Shown here piece after piece: positions 34,964 through 43,376 of a stretch of 64,000 nt of DNA. Below the pieces are notes generated by a model. It worked only from the letters and a program-made list of their open reading frames with translations. It ran no database searches and had not been told where the DNA came from. Every line of letters starts with the position of its first letter. Positions within the stretch are counted from its first letter, which is position 1. Origin of the DNA: Alphaproteobacteria bacterium (lineage in GTDB: Bacteria; Pseudomonadota; Alphaproteobacteria; Micropepsales; Micropepsaceae); NCBI GenBank assembly GCA_016783965.1, contig JADHVO010000001.1, forward strand, positions 310,001 through 374,000, given 5' to 3'. The position numbers and the translations under genes were made by a program.

Positions 34964-35379
34964 GGGATCTGGTACTTGGCGCGCGCGCCGCGCTCGATGG
35001 CGGCGACCGTGAGCTTGTCGATCTCCAGGCGGCGGCGCAGCACATCCAGCATCCGCACCTCTTCCAGCGCGATGCGCCGGTCCGCCAGCGCGACTTCCAG
35101 CGCCACCCAATAGGCGGTCTCGTGAAGGATGTCCGGCAGACCTTCGTCGATCAGCCCCATCACAGCATCGGCGCCGTCCGGTTCCTTCAGGATCGCAGCG
35201 CAATCCTGGCACACCGCCAGGAGGCGGCTATGGTCGAAGCCATGGAACGACGGCAGCGACTTGGTGAGCTCGCTGATGATCCGCAGCTCCTTTTCGCTCA
35301 TGGAACCGTCGGCTGCCGACATGATGACCATCGTATAGATAAGTGCTGTATGGTGGCTGATGGCCTTCAAATCGCTCAT
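34960..35379 (-). CDS. TerB-like (tellurite-resistance TerB family) protein
   Basis: 139 residues, all-helical acidic protein. The segment MSAADGSMSEKELRIISELTKSLP is the first acidic helix pair of the TerB/DjlA-N fold and VALADRRIALEEVRMLDVLRRRLEI is the second, related by pseudo-repeat. GGGAG lies 6 nt before ATG 35379. TerB-fold proteins are linked to metal binding and stress signalling; tellurite resistance is not implied without the other ter genes, none of which are nearby. First gene of a unit with sixA and an APH kinase, divergent from metZ. Confidence 0.82.
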   Translation of the reverse strand: MSDLKAISHHTALIYTMVIMSAADGSMSEKELRIISELTKSLPSFHGFDHSRLLAVCQDCAAILKEPDGADAVMGLIDEGLPDILHETAYWVALEVALADRRIALEEVRMLDVLRRRLEIDKLTVAAIERGARAKYQIP

Positions 35380-35446
35380 GTCTGCTCCCAATGCGGCGCG
35401 ACCATATGAAACTTGACCCCCGCTGCCAAGCGCGCAACAAAACTGC

Positions 35447-36640
35447 ATGGCAACGAACAAAAAGCCCGGAAAATGGCGCGCACGCACTTTGGCTGTGCGC
35501 GGCGGCACAATGCGCACGCCGTTTCAGGAGACCTCCGAAGCTTTGTTCCTGACCTCGGGTTACGCGTACGAGGCGCCGGAGGAAGCGGAGGCCCGCTTCA
35601 AGGGTGAAGCAGAGGGCTACCAATACTCCCGCTTCGGCAATCCGACCGTCACCATGTTCGAGCAGCGCATGGCCGCGCTTGAAGGCGCGCCGGTGGCGCG
35701 AGCGACCGCCAGCGGCATGGCGGCGGTGACGGCGACGTTCCTCTCCGCGCTGCGCGTGGGCGATCACGTGGTGGCGGCGAAGGCGATGTTCGGCTCGTGC
35801 CGCCATGTGATCGAAGAAATCCTGCCGCGCTTCGGCATCCAGAGCACGCTGGTCGACGGCGGCGATATCGGCCAGTGGGCGGCGGCGATGCGGCCCGGCA
35901 CCAGGATGCTGTTCCTGGAGACCCCGTCGAACCCGACGCTCGCCATCGTCGACATGAAGGCGGTCGCGAAGATCGCGCGTGACGGCGGCGCGCGGCTGGT
36001 GGTGGACAACGCGTTTGCGACGCCTGTGCTCCAGCGGCCGATGGAGTTCGGCGCCGACATCGTCATCCACTCGGCGACCAAGTACATCGACGGCCAGGGC
36101 CGTGCGCTGGGCGGCGTGATCCTCTGCAAGGAGGACTTCCTGAAGGACCATCTGCAGTCCTTCATCCGCAACACCGGCCCGTCGATCAGCCCGTTCAACG
36201 CGTGGATCCATCTGAAGAGCCTGGAGACGCTCGACCTGCGCATGCGCGCCCATTGCGAAGCCGCGGCGACCGTCGCCGACTTCCTGGCGGAGCAAAAGAA
36301 CGTCACCCGTGTGCTCTATCCTTTCCGTCCCGATCATCCGCAGCACAATCTCGCCTGCGCCCAGATGGAAGGCGGCGGCGGCGTGGTCGCGTTCGAGGTA
36401 AGGGGCGGCAAGGCCGGCGCGTTCAAGGTCGGCAATGCGCTCAAGCTGATCGACATCTCGAACAATCTGGGCGACGCGAAGAGCCTGATCACCCATCCCG
36501 AGACCACGACGCATCAGAAGCTGACGCCGGCCGCGCGTGCCGAGCTCGGCGTAACGTCGGGGCTGCTGCGCCTGTCGGTGGGCCTCGAAGACCCTGCCGA
36601 TCTCTGCGACGACCTCGCCCAGGCGCTGGCGGCGGCGTGA
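35447..36640 (+). CDS. metZ: O-succinylhomoserine sulfhydrylase
   Basis: 397 residues of the Cys/Met metabolism PLP-enzyme family. The PLP lysine is in HSATKYIDGQGR; YQYSRFGNPTV and the ATASGMAA phosphate-binding region are family hallmarks, and the N-terminus KWRARTLAVRGGTMRTPFQET is typical of MetZ rather than MetB/MetC. It makes homocysteine from O-succinyl- (or O-acetyl-) homoserine and sulfide. The 67-bp divergent leader shows no SAM-II riboswitch. The stop overlaps the GTG of the next gene. Confidence 0.92.
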   Translation: MATNKKPGKWRARTLAVRGGTMRTPFQETSEALFLTSGYAYEAPEEAEARFKGEAEGYQYSRFGNPTVTMFEQRMAALEGAPVARATASGMAAVTATFLSALRVGDHVVAAKAMFGSCRHVIEEILPRFGIQSTLVDGGDIGQWAAAMRPGTRMLFLETPSNPTLAIVDMKAVAKIARDGGARLVVDNAFATPVLQRPMEFGADIVIHSATKYIDGQGRALGGVILCKEDFLKDHLQSFIRNTGPSISPFNAWIHLKSLETLDLRMRAHCEAAATVADFLAEQKNVTRVLYPFRPDHPQHNLACAQMEGGGGVVAFEVRGGKAGAFKVGNALKLIDISNNLGDAKSLITHPETTTHQKLTPAARAELGVTSGLLRLSVGLEDPADLCDDLAQALAAA

Positions 36641-37128
36641 GCTTCGGCGATCCGCTCGTTGGGCAGATCGCGGCGTTCCTGCGCAGCATCGGCATCGAGG
36701 TTCGCGGCGGCACGGTGACCGGCGATACCACTCTTCCGGGCATCGACATCGACCACGGCGCGCTCATCGTGGACGAAGAACGCCTGCTGTATCCCGGCGA
36801 CCTGCTGCACGAAGCCGGGCATCTGGCCGTTGCACCGCCGCAAACACGAGCAGCGCTGGTGCACGATGTCGGCAAGGACGGCGCTGAGGAGATGATGGCC
36901 ATCGCATGGTCCTATGCCGCGGCGCTCCACCTGAAAATCGATCCGGCGATCGTATTCCACGAGCACGGCTATCGCGGCGGGAGCCAGTCGATCCTGGACG
37001 CCATGCCGAACGAGGGCATCGGCGTGCCCATGCTGCAATGGCTGGGCATGACCTTCGACCGCAAGCGCGCCCCGGACGCGGGCGTTCCGCCGTTTCCGCA
37101 TATGGTCCGCTGGCTGCGCGAGGCGTAG
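36637..37128 (+). CDS. Putative metal-dependent protein with HExxH motif, coupled to metZ
   Basis: 163 residues from GTG 36637, which overlaps the metZ stop (GTGA). LLHEAGHLAV is a perfect zincin-type HExxH helix; other potential ligands are in FHEHGYRGGS and the C-terminal FPHMVRW. There is no signal peptide or membrane helix. The N-terminus (GQIAAFLRSIGIEVRGGTVTG) is a short alpha/beta segment. I do not recognise the family. It could be a small cytoplasmic metallopeptidase or a non-catalytic metal protein; the tight coupling to metZ suggests a link to methionine metabolism, which is inference. Confidence 0.75.
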   Translation: MSFGDPLVGQIAAFLRSIGIEVRGGTVTGDTTLPGIDIDHGALIVDEERLLYPGDLLHEAGHLAVAPPQTRAALVHDVGKDGAEEMMAIAWSYAAALHLKIDPAIVFHEHGYRGGSQSILDAMPNEGIGVPMLQWLGMTFDRKRAPDAGVPPFPHMVRWLREA

Positions 37129-37137
37129 CCTGCATAC

Positions 37138-37590
37138 ATGAGCGAACATCACGCCTCCGTCCACTGGCGCCGCACCAGCGCCGACTTCACCTATGACACC
37201 TACAATCGCGCGCATGCGGTGACCTTCAAGGACGGCGCGGTCACCGTCATGGGTTCCGCGGCGCCGGCGTTCCGCGGCGACGCCGATCGTGTCGATCCGG
37301 AGGAGGCCTTCGTCGCCGCGCTCGCCGCCTGTCACATGCTGAGCTTCCTCGCCATCGCGGCGCGCAAGCGCTTCACCGTCGACTCCTACGAAGACAATGC
37401 TGTCGGTGTCCTCGAGAAAGGCGCCAACGGAAAACTGTGGGTATCGCGCGTCACATTGCGCCCGCGCATAAAGTTCGGCGCCGGAACTTTACCGGATGCT
37501 GAAACGGTCGCGCAAATTCACCATCTCGCGCACAGCGAGTGCTTCATCGCGAACTCGGTGAAGACCGACGTGACCGTGGAGCAACAGTAA
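37138..37590 (+). CDS. OsmC family peroxiredoxin-like protein
   Basis: 150 residues. The OsmC/Ohr fold is shown by DPEEAFVAALAACHMLSFLAIAARK in the first half, where Cys and the nearby Glu are the peroxidatic and acid residues, and by the C-terminal HHLAHSECFIANSVKTDV with the second Cys. Members reduce organic hydroperoxides using lipoyl or thiol donors in the cytoplasm. It is 9 bp after the HExxH gene on the same strand, so it may be the third gene of the metZ unit. Confidence 0.88.
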   Translation: MSEHHASVHWRRTSADFTYDTYNRAHAVTFKDGAVTVMGSAAPAFRGDADRVDPEEAFVAALAACHMLSFLAIAARKRFTVDSYEDNAVGVLEKGANGKLWVSRVTLRPRIKFGAGTLPDAETVAQIHHLAHSECFIANSVKTDVTVEQQ

Positions 37591-37657
37591 AACGCGACGT
37601 TAACCGCGCGCCGCCGGCGACCTTGATTGCGTCGAATGCGATCACGATACTTTCACC

Positions 37658-38050
37658 ATGTACGAGCGCTCGACCCGCAACATCCGCGTCGCCGTCAGGC
37701 CCGCCTTCCTCGACGATCAGTCCGATCCGGAAGACCACCGCTACATGTGGTCCTACACCGTGACGATCGAGAACAAGAGCGCCGAAACCGTGCAGGTTCT
37801 TTCGCGCTACTGGCACATCACAGACGGCCGCGGCGTAGTGAAGGAAGTGCAGGGCGAAGGCGTGGTCGGCGCGCAGCCCGTGATCGGGCCGGGACAGAAG
37901 TTCGAATACACCAGCGGCTGCCCGCTGCCGACGGCGTCGGGCTACATGGTCGGCAAATACAAGATGCGCTCATCGACCGGCGAGGCGTTCGAGGCCGAAA
38001 TCCCGGCCTTCTTGCTCGAAAGCCCCCACGAGCAGCGGCAGATTCACTAG
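37658..38050 (+). CDS. apaG: ApaG protein
   Basis: 130 residues, normal size for the immunoglobulin-like ApaG fold. Conserved stretches: VTIENKSAETVQVLSRYWHITD, GEGVVGAQPVIGPGQKFEYTSGCPL and MVGKYKM. Mutants in enterobacteria alter Co2+ resistance and Mg2+ efflux, but the molecular role is not settled. Its own 67-bp leader separates it from osmC. The start is the first ATG before the conserved ERSTRNIRVAV strand. Confidence 0.92.
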   Translation: MYERSTRNIRVAVRPAFLDDQSDPEDHRYMWSYTVTIENKSAETVQVLSRYWHITDGRGVVKEVQGEGVVGAQPVIGPGQKFEYTSGCPLPTASGYMVGKYKMRSSTGEAFEAEIPAFLLESPHEQRQIH

Positions 38051-38163
38051 CAAGATACAAAGCGAACGCAGCGTAAGGCGCGCTGGAGCGTTGCATTTCT
38101 GTGGGTTCCTTGCCACGCCCCGGAAAGGCTATTGTGGTGGTCTTCCTTCCAAGAGACCGGTTC

Positions 38164-38787
38164 ATGTCGCAGTCCAAATCCCGTCCGCTCGCCGCCGTGC
38201 CGAAGCGCCCTTCGCGCGAAGAGGCCGAGCGCGCCGTTCGCACCCTGCTGGAATGGGCGGGCGACGATCCCACGCGCGAAGGCCTGCGCGATACGCCGGC
38301 GCGCGTGGCGCGGGCGTTCGAGGACTGGTTCTCCGGCTACGAGCAGGACCCGGAAGAATACATGCGCCGCACCTTCGAGGAGGTCGAGGGCTACGACAAC
38401 ATGATCGTGCTGCGCGACATCCGCTTCGAGAGCCACTGCGAGCATCATCTCGCGCCGATCATCGGCAAGGCGCATGTCGGCTATCTGCCCAACAACAAGG
38501 TGGTCGGCATCTCCAAGCTGGCGCGCGTGGTCGAGGCTTATGCCCGGCGCCTCCAGGTGCAGGAGAAGATGAACGCGCAGATCGCCAACACCATCCAGCG
38601 GGTGCTGGAACCCAAGGGCGTCGCGGTGGTAATCGAGGCCAGCCATCAGTGCATGACCACGCGCGGCGTGCACAAGGCTGGTGTCAGCATGGTGACCTCC
38701 ACCATGCTTGGCGAATTCCGCAACAACGACAAGACGCGGCGGGAATTCCTCTCCGTAATCGGCAACCCAACTTCGTCGATGGGCTGA
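38164..38787 (+). CDS. folE: GTP cyclohydrolase I (type IA)
   Basis: 207 residues. Zinc and active-site residues are in [20 protein letters not shown] and [14 protein letters not shown], i.e. the two Cys and the His of the type IA enzyme; [14 protein letters not shown] and the [20 protein letters not shown] segment complete the match. It converts GTP to dihydroneopterin triphosphate, the first step of folate (and pterin) synthesis. ATG 38164 is the natural start; a longer GTG-initiated reading adds 21 non-conserved residues. Followed 6 bp later by argE. Confidence 0.95.
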   Translation: MSQSKSRPLAAVPKRPSREEAERAVRTLLEWAGDDPTREGLRDTPARVARAFEDWFSGYEQDPEEYMRRTFEEVEGYDNMIVLRDIRFESHCEHHLAPIIGKAHVGYLPNNKVVGISKLARVVEAYARRLQVQEKMNAQIANTIQRVLEPKGVAVVIEASHQCMTTRGVHKAGVSMVTSTMLGEFRNNDKTRREFLSVIGNPTSSMG

Positions 38788-38793
38788 TCTCAT

Positions 38794-39957
38794 ATGTCAT
38801 CCCCTGCGGCGCGTCTTGAACCGCTCGACCTCGTGCGTCTGCTGATCGGATTCGACACCACCAGCCGCGGCACCAATCTTCCGCTGATCGATTTCGCGCA
38901 GGAGCTTCTGGAAGCGGCCGGCGCGCGCTGCCGCCGCACCTTCGATGCGGCGCGGCAGAAGGCCAACCTGTTCGCAACGCTGGGGCCCGATACCGGCGGC
39001 GGCTATGTGCTGTCCGGCCACACCGACGTGGTGCCGGTAGACGGGCAGGAGTGGTCGTCCGATCCGTTCCACGCGGTAGTGCGCGACAACCGGCTGTTCG
39101 GCCGCGGCACCTGCGACATGAAGAGCTTCATCGGCGTGGCGCTGTCGCTGCTGCCCGAGATCGCGCGGGCAACGCTGAAGCGGCCGATCCATTTCGCGCT
39201 GTCCTATGACGAGGAGGTCGGCTGCGCCGGCGTGCCGAACCTGCTCGAAGACCTGCGCGTCGCCGGCATCGCCCCGGCGCTCGCGATCATCGGCGAGCCG
39301 ACCGACATGCGCGTCGTCGGCGCCCACAAATCGGGCGCGGTGCTGCACACCCATTGCCACGGCCGCGAGGGCCACTCCTCGGCGCCGGAGAAGGGCGCCA
39401 ATGCCGTGATGATGGCGGGCGAGTTCATCAAGCTCCTGGACGACGTCTGGACCGATCTGCGCGCCGATACCGATCCGCGCTTCGACCCGCCGCATACCAC
39501 GGTGCAGGCGAACATGATCAGCGGCGGCTCGGCGGTGAACATCCTCGGCCGCGACGCGCTGGTGACATGGGAATACCGCGCGCTGCCCGACCGCGACCCG
39601 TCCAAGCTGGTCGACCTGATCAGGCGCCGCACCGACGGTGAGCTGCTGCCGAAGTATCGCGCCCGCGCCGCCGAGGCCCGCTTCGAAACCGCGTTGCGTG
39701 CCAGCTATCCGGGCCTGGTGCTGGACGAGGCATCACCGGCGATCGCGCTGGCGCGCGAGATCACCGGCGCCAACCAGGTGGACACGGTGGCCTACGGCAC
39801 CGAGGCCGGCCACTTCCAGCACTTCGGCATTCCGGCCGTGATCTGCGGTCCCGGCTCCATCGACCAGGCGCACAAGGCCGACGAGTTCGTCGCCCTGCCC
39901 CAGCTCGGCGCCTGCGAGACCTTCCTGCGCAAGGTGATCGCGAAAGCGGAGGCTTGA
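38794..39957 (+). CDS. argE: Acetylornithine deacetylase
   Basis: 387 residues, M20 metallopeptidase family. Metal ligands are in SGHTDVVPVDG, GRGTCDMKSF, YDEEVGC and the C-terminal GPGSIDQAHKADEFV; dimerisation-domain segment GREGHSSAPEKGANA. It removes acetyl from N-acetylornithine in arginine synthesis, in keeping with argF and argD 6 kb away, although a succinyl-diaminopimelate desuccinylase-like role cannot be excluded by sequence. Starts 6 bp after folE; stop overlaps the next gene (TGATG). Confidence 0.9.
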   Translation: MSSPAARLEPLDLVRLLIGFDTTSRGTNLPLIDFAQELLEAAGARCRRTFDAARQKANLFATLGPDTGGGYVLSGHTDVVPVDGQEWSSDPFHAVVRDNRLFGRGTCDMKSFIGVALSLLPEIARATLKRPIHFALSYDEEVGCAGVPNLLEDLRVAGIAPALAIIGEPTDMRVVGAHKSGAVLHTHCHGREGHSSAPEKGANAVMMAGEFIKLLDDVWTDLRADTDPRFDPPHTTVQANMISGGSAVNILGRDALVTWEYRALPDRDPSKLVDLIRRRTDGELLPKYRARAAEARFETALRASYPGLVLDEASPAIALAREITGANQVDTVAYGTEAGHFQHFGIPAVICGPGSIDQAHKADEFVALPQLGACETFLRKVIAKAEA

Positions 39958-40295
39958 TGACCGGGCGGCTGGCCTATTTGACGTTTGCCGCAGCAGTTCT
40001 TCTATCCGCTCAGTCGAGCAATGCGGCTCTCCAAAACTGCCCGGATCCCAGAAAGAACACTCAGTACGTCATCACAATTGAGATTCGTGACGATGGTCAC
40101 TTGGCCTGGAACGGTAGCGCGATAAGCCGGACGACGTTTGAGGGATACTTAAGTGCGGCGGCCAGAGACGAGCCGCACGCACTCTTCCTCGCCTACTGGG
40201 CGTATGCCAAGGCTAGCATCGTCAAGGATGTCCTCGATCGCATCACCGCAAAGGGGTTCGCGGTCGCAGCTCATTGTCAGGGCGGCGACTTCTAG
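39957..40295 (+). CDS. Secreted ExbD/TolR-like periplasmic domain protein
   Basis: 112 residues. The N-terminus is a signal peptide (hydrophobic residues 6-17, then SAQSSNAA) rather than the transmembrane anchor with Asp found in ExbD/TolR. The remainder looks like the periplasmic domain of those proteins: YVITIEIRDDGHLAWNGSAIS, then a helix and a VKDVLDRITAKGF unit, with cysteines at NCPD and AHCQ. It could be a free periplasmic partner or a decayed paralogue; no exbB/tolQ is nearby. ATG 39957 shares its A with the argE stop. Confidence 0.6.
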   Translation: MTGRLAYLTFAAAVLLSAQSSNAALQNCPDPRKNTQYVITIEIRDDGHLAWNGSAISRTTFEGYLSAAARDEPHALFLAYWAYAKASIVKDVLDRITAKGFAVAAHCQGGDF

Positions 40296-40312
40296 GGGCG
40301 CTCTTACAAGAG

Positions 40313-40328
40313 GGCGGTCAATACCGCC
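40313..40328. terminator. Short intergenic hairpin
   Basis: GGCGGT-CAAT-ACCGCC, a perfect 6-bp stem, preceded by a second small stem CTCTT-AC-AAGAG. It follows the ExbD-like gene by about 20 bp and may end that transcript, but there is no run of T. Confidence 0.3.
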
Positions 40329-40377
40329 ATGCAGGAAGAGCGCTTCTCGCACGGCAGCAGCACTCTAGAATTGCGCC

Positions 40378-40872
40378 ATGAGCGACCTGTTGCCCGAGCG
40401 TGTCGAGGTCGTCGGCCTCGATCATCTCTATCTGACCGTCATGGACGTGGCGGTGTCGGAGCCGTGGTACGATGCGGTGTTCGGACTGCTCGATTTCCGC
40501 AAGACGGATACGGCGATCGCGGGCGATCCGCACCGGCACTACTTCAACCGCATCATGCAGGTCAGCATCCGCCAGGCGAAGACGCCGGCCGTGCACGATC
40601 CCTACGCGCCCGGTCTGCATCACGTGTGTCTTCAGGTCGCCGACAACGCCGCGGTCGATGCCTTCCACCGCCTGATCACGGCGCGCGGCATCCAGGCGTC
40701 TGCGCCGGCTGTCTTTCCGCAATACGCCGACGACTACTACGCAACCTTCCTCGACGATCCCGACGCCCTGCGCTTTGAGGTCGTCGCCCGCCGCGCGCGC
40801 CGCAAGCTCTACGCCGAACGCTGGAGCGAGCTGACGACTTGGCTGAACCCGATCCAGAACGTCAAGGTCTGA
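40378..40872 (+). CDS. VOC (glyoxalase) family protein
   Basis: 164 residues, one VOC domain. Likely metal ligands: His in GLDHLYLTV, His in LHHVCLQVAD and the acidic residue in DALRFEVVAR. The length and motif pattern match glyoxalase I-like or fosfomycin-resistance-like single-domain proteins; neither substrate can be assigned. The ATG follows only a weak site. It overlaps the convergent HAD gene by 11 nt at its 3' end. Confidence 0.8.
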   Translation: MSDLLPERVEVVGLDHLYLTVMDVAVSEPWYDAVFGLLDFRKTDTAIAGDPHRHYFNRIMQVSIRQAKTPAVHDPYAPGLHHVCLQVADNAAVDAFHRLITARGIQASAPAVFPQYADDYYATFLDDPDALRFEVVARRARRKLYAERWSELTTWLNPIQNVKV

Positions 40873-41458
40873 GCGCCGCGCGCAGATCATGCACCGAGCG
40901 GTAATGCGAGGCGCGCCAGCCGAAGGTTCTCGCGGCTTCGACGTTCGGCAAAGCGTCGTCGAGGAAGATCACGTCGCTGCGCGCCTTCACCGGCAGCTCG
41001 GCGTGCAGCCGTTCGTAGAACGCAACGTCCGGCTTTCCCGCGCCCAACGCGGCGGAATAATGGATCGCATCGAAGTGCCGTTTGAGCCCGAGCGTCTCCC
41101 ACAGATAGGCGGCGCGGTGGTGCTCCTGCACCGTGCCCAGATAGGCCTTGCCGCCGCAGCCGCGCCATGCGTCGACCGCCTCCAGAACGTCTTCGTCCAG
41201 CGTCGCGTCGTTCTCGAACCAGTAGTCCACGAAGGCGTCCGCCGTCGACGCGCAACCGAACTCCGGCCACATCTGCGCGAGCACCGCCATCATGTGCCTT
41301 TCCCCGAGCGCGATCGCGCGCCAGTGCGGCTTGAAGAACCTCTCCTGCAACACATCCGCTTTAAGGCCGAGGTCGCGCGCCAGGTGCCTGTCCCAGCGGC
41401 CGCCCTCGCGATGGCCCTTCACCACCACGCCGTCGCAATCGAGCACAAGCACCTTCAT
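40862..41458 (-). CDS. HAD family hydrolase
   Basis: 198 residues. Motif I is LVLDCDGVVVKG (nucleophile Asp and acid/base Asp), motif III lysine in GAGKPDVAFYERL, motif IV VIFLDDALPNVEAARTFGW. The long helical cap between motif I and II puts it with the phosphoglycolate phosphatase/epoxide-hydrolase-like HAD subgroup I. Cytoplasmic phosphatase or dehalogenase of unknown substrate. Divergent from the alpha/beta hydrolase gene with about 56 bp between the starts. Confidence 0.85.
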   Translation of the reverse strand: MKVLVLDCDGVVVKGHREGGRWDRHLARDLGLKADVLQERFFKPHWRAIALGERHMMAVLAQMWPEFGCASTADAFVDYWFENDATLDEDVLEAVDAWRGCGGKAYLGTVQEHHRAAYLWETLGLKRHFDAIHYSAALGAGKPDVAFYERLHAELPVKARSDVIFLDDALPNVEAARTFGWRASHYRSVHDLRAALRP

Positions 41459-41514
41459 GCCTTGAGCCTTCTCGGCCGTCCCGTAGAATGACGGCGCGGA
41501 AATTCGGAACCCTC

Positions 41515-42384
41515 ATGTCGCGCAGATTCCTGCTCGTTCTGTCAATCTTCGTCGTGCTGATCGCGGGCGGAATCTTCGGCTTCGTCCAGATCGACCGCAG
41601 CAATTTCGGGATTCCGCGCTTCTATGTCTGGCGCTCGCTCGGTGGCCAGTTCCACGGCTCCAATCGTGCCGAGGTCAACGGCGTCTCAATCTACTACGAG
41701 ACCTACGGCTCGGGCCCGCCGGTGCTGGTGCTGCACGGCGCGGCCGCGTTCCTGGAGAGCATGCACCATTTCATCACCGCACTGGCGCCCACGCATACGG
41801 TGATCGCGGTCGACAGCCGCGGCCAGGGCCGCTCCACGGATTCCGCCGATCCGCTCACCTATGCAGCGATGGGCGACGACATGATCAAGCTGATGGATAA
41901 CCTGCACATCGCCAGGGCCGACGTCGTCGGCTGGAGCGACGGCGGCATCATCGGCCTCGACATGGCGATCAAACACCCGGACCGGGTGCGCCGGCTGGTC
42001 GCCATCGGCGCGAACTATGACGTGAAGGGCGTCGATCCGAAGGTGCTCGCGCCAGGCTTCCTCGACCAGGAAGCACAGGGTGTGAGGCCGTTCTACGAAG
42101 CGGTCGCCCCCGATCCGAAGCACTTCCCGGTGCTGATGAAGAAAATCGAGCACATGGTCACGACCGAGCCGCACTATACGCTGGGGGAGCTCGGCCGCAT
42201 CCGCGCGCGGACCGAGATCGTCGCCGGTGAGCACGACCTGATCCTGCGCCCGCACACCGATGCGCTGGCGCACGCCATTCCGGGCGCCAAAGAGATCATC
42301 GTGCCGGGCGCAACCCACTTCGGTCCGCTCGAGAAGCCCGAGGCCTACAACAAGATCGTCGTGGATTTCCTGGACGCGCCCTAG
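41515..42384 (+). CDS. Membrane-anchored alpha/beta hydrolase
   Basis: 289 residues. ATG 41515 is chosen because MSRRFLLVLSIFVVLIAGGIF directly forms an N-terminal signal anchor; ATG 41488 would add nine residues. The hydrolase core has oxyanion region LVLHGAAAFLES, nucleophile elbow VGWSDGGIIG, acid Asp in AGEHDLILR and His in GATHFGPLEKP. It would face the periplasm attached to the inner membrane. Sequence style is that of proline iminopeptidase/haloalkane-type enzymes, but the activity is open. Stop shared with hslO through CTAG. Confidence 0.82.
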   Translation: MSRRFLLVLSIFVVLIAGGIFGFVQIDRSNFGIPRFYVWRSLGGQFHGSNRAEVNGVSIYYETYGSGPPVLVLHGAAAFLESMHHFITALAPTHTVIAVDSRGQGRSTDSADPLTYAAMGDDMIKLMDNLHIARADVVGWSDGGIIGLDMAIKHPDRVRRLVAIGANYDVKGVDPKVLAPGFLDQEAQGVRPFYEAVAPDPKHFPVLMKKIEHMVTTEPHYTLGELGRIRARTEIVAGEHDLILRPHTDALAHAIPGAKEIIVPGATHFGPLEKPEAYNKIVVDFLDAP

Positions 42385-43331
42385 GCTTCGTCGTCGCCGT
42401 CCTCATCGGGCGCAGCGTCGAGCGCCTTCGGATCGACCTCGTGCACCTTGCCGCAGAACTCGCAGCGGGCGCGGATCATGCCGTCGGGATCGGCCAGGCC
42501 CTGCCGCTCCTTCATCGGATACGATTTGAGCACCGTCGCGATTCGCCCGGTGTCGCAGCCGCAGCGGAATTCCACGCGCTCGAACGGCAGCACGCGCGTC
42601 TCGTCCTCGTGGAACAGGCGCCACAGCAGCCGCTCGGCCGCAAGCTCGGTGTCGAGCAATTCCATGTCCTCGACGGTCGCGAGGAAACCGGAGAGCCGCT
42701 CCCAGTCGTCGCCGCCTTCGCCGGCGCCGTCGGGCGTCGCTTGCAGCATGATGCCGCCGGCGCGCCAGGTCGGTTCCTTCCGGCCGGGCAGATAAAGCGG
42801 CGCCGCCGCCAGCTTCAGCACCGTCGGCAACTGCTCGGATTGCGAAAAATAGTGTTCGGCCGAAGCCGCGATGCCCGCGGGGTTCAGTTCCACCACGCCC
42901 TGGTATGTCTGGCCGCCGGCGCGCGGCTCGATGGTGATCGCCAGCATGCCGTCGCCGACCAGCGTGTCGAATCCCGCATTGGGATCGAGTGTCGCGAACC
43001 GCGCCGTATCGAGCTGGCCGTAGCCGCGCAACCCGATCGGCCTGCCGTGCTGCGCGCCATAGTAATCGGCGGTCACCAGATCGAGCGGCCCGTCGCTCTT
43101 GGTCTGGATCGTCAGCCGCCCGTCGAGCTTGAGCGAGGTTCCCAGGATCGCGGACAGCGCCAGCATCTCGCCGGCCATGCGGCCCGCCCTTTCCGGCAGG
43201 GCGTGCGCCCCGAGCGCCTGCGTCGCGGCCGCCTCCAACCGCACCAGCCGGCCGCGCAGGCCGACATCGGGCAGATCGAACGGCAAAACGAAGTCCGCCG
43301 CGGGCGCGCGCTTGTAGGATTTGTCGGGCAT
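42381..43331 (-). CDS. hslO: Hsp33 redox-regulated chaperone
   Basis: 316 residues from ATG 43331 (a TTG at 43367 adds 12). The C-terminal zinc centre is intact: CGC followed about 35 residues later by CEFC, the four Cys that release Zn2+ and form disulfides on oxidation, activating the holdase. The N-terminal domain shows DGPLDLVTADYYGAQHGRPIG and the characteristic EMLALSAILG. It prevents aggregation during oxidative or heat stress. An acidic tail (DEDGDDEA) follows the zinc domain. No clear ribosome site precedes the ATG, so it may start leaderless. Confidence 0.93.
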   Translation of the reverse strand: MPDKSYKRAPAADFVLPFDLPDVGLRGRLVRLEAAATQALGAHALPERAGRMAGEMLALSAILGTSLKLDGRLTIQTKSDGPLDLVTADYYGAQHGRPIGLRGYGQLDTARFATLDPNAGFDTLVGDGMLAITIEPRAGGQTYQGVVELNPAGIAASAEHYFSQSEQLPTVLKLAAAPLYLPGRKEPTWRAGGIMLQATPDGAGEGGDDWERLSGFLATVEDMELLDTELAAERLLWRLFHEDETRVLPFERVEFRCGCDTGRIATVLKSYPMKERQGLADPDGMIRARCEFCGKVHEVDPKALDAAPDEDGDDEA

Positions 43332-43376
43332 GGGGAGGTATATGGGGCCTGAGCGCCCCAATTTCAAATGACGGTT

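Noticed and set aside
34960..35379. Tellurite-resistance locus
   Set aside because: Only a TerB-fold protein is present; terC, terD/E/F/Z partners are absent.
35380..35446. Possible SAM-II riboswitch before metZ
   Set aside because: The 67-bp leader lacks the conserved SAM-II core and pseudoknot sequence.
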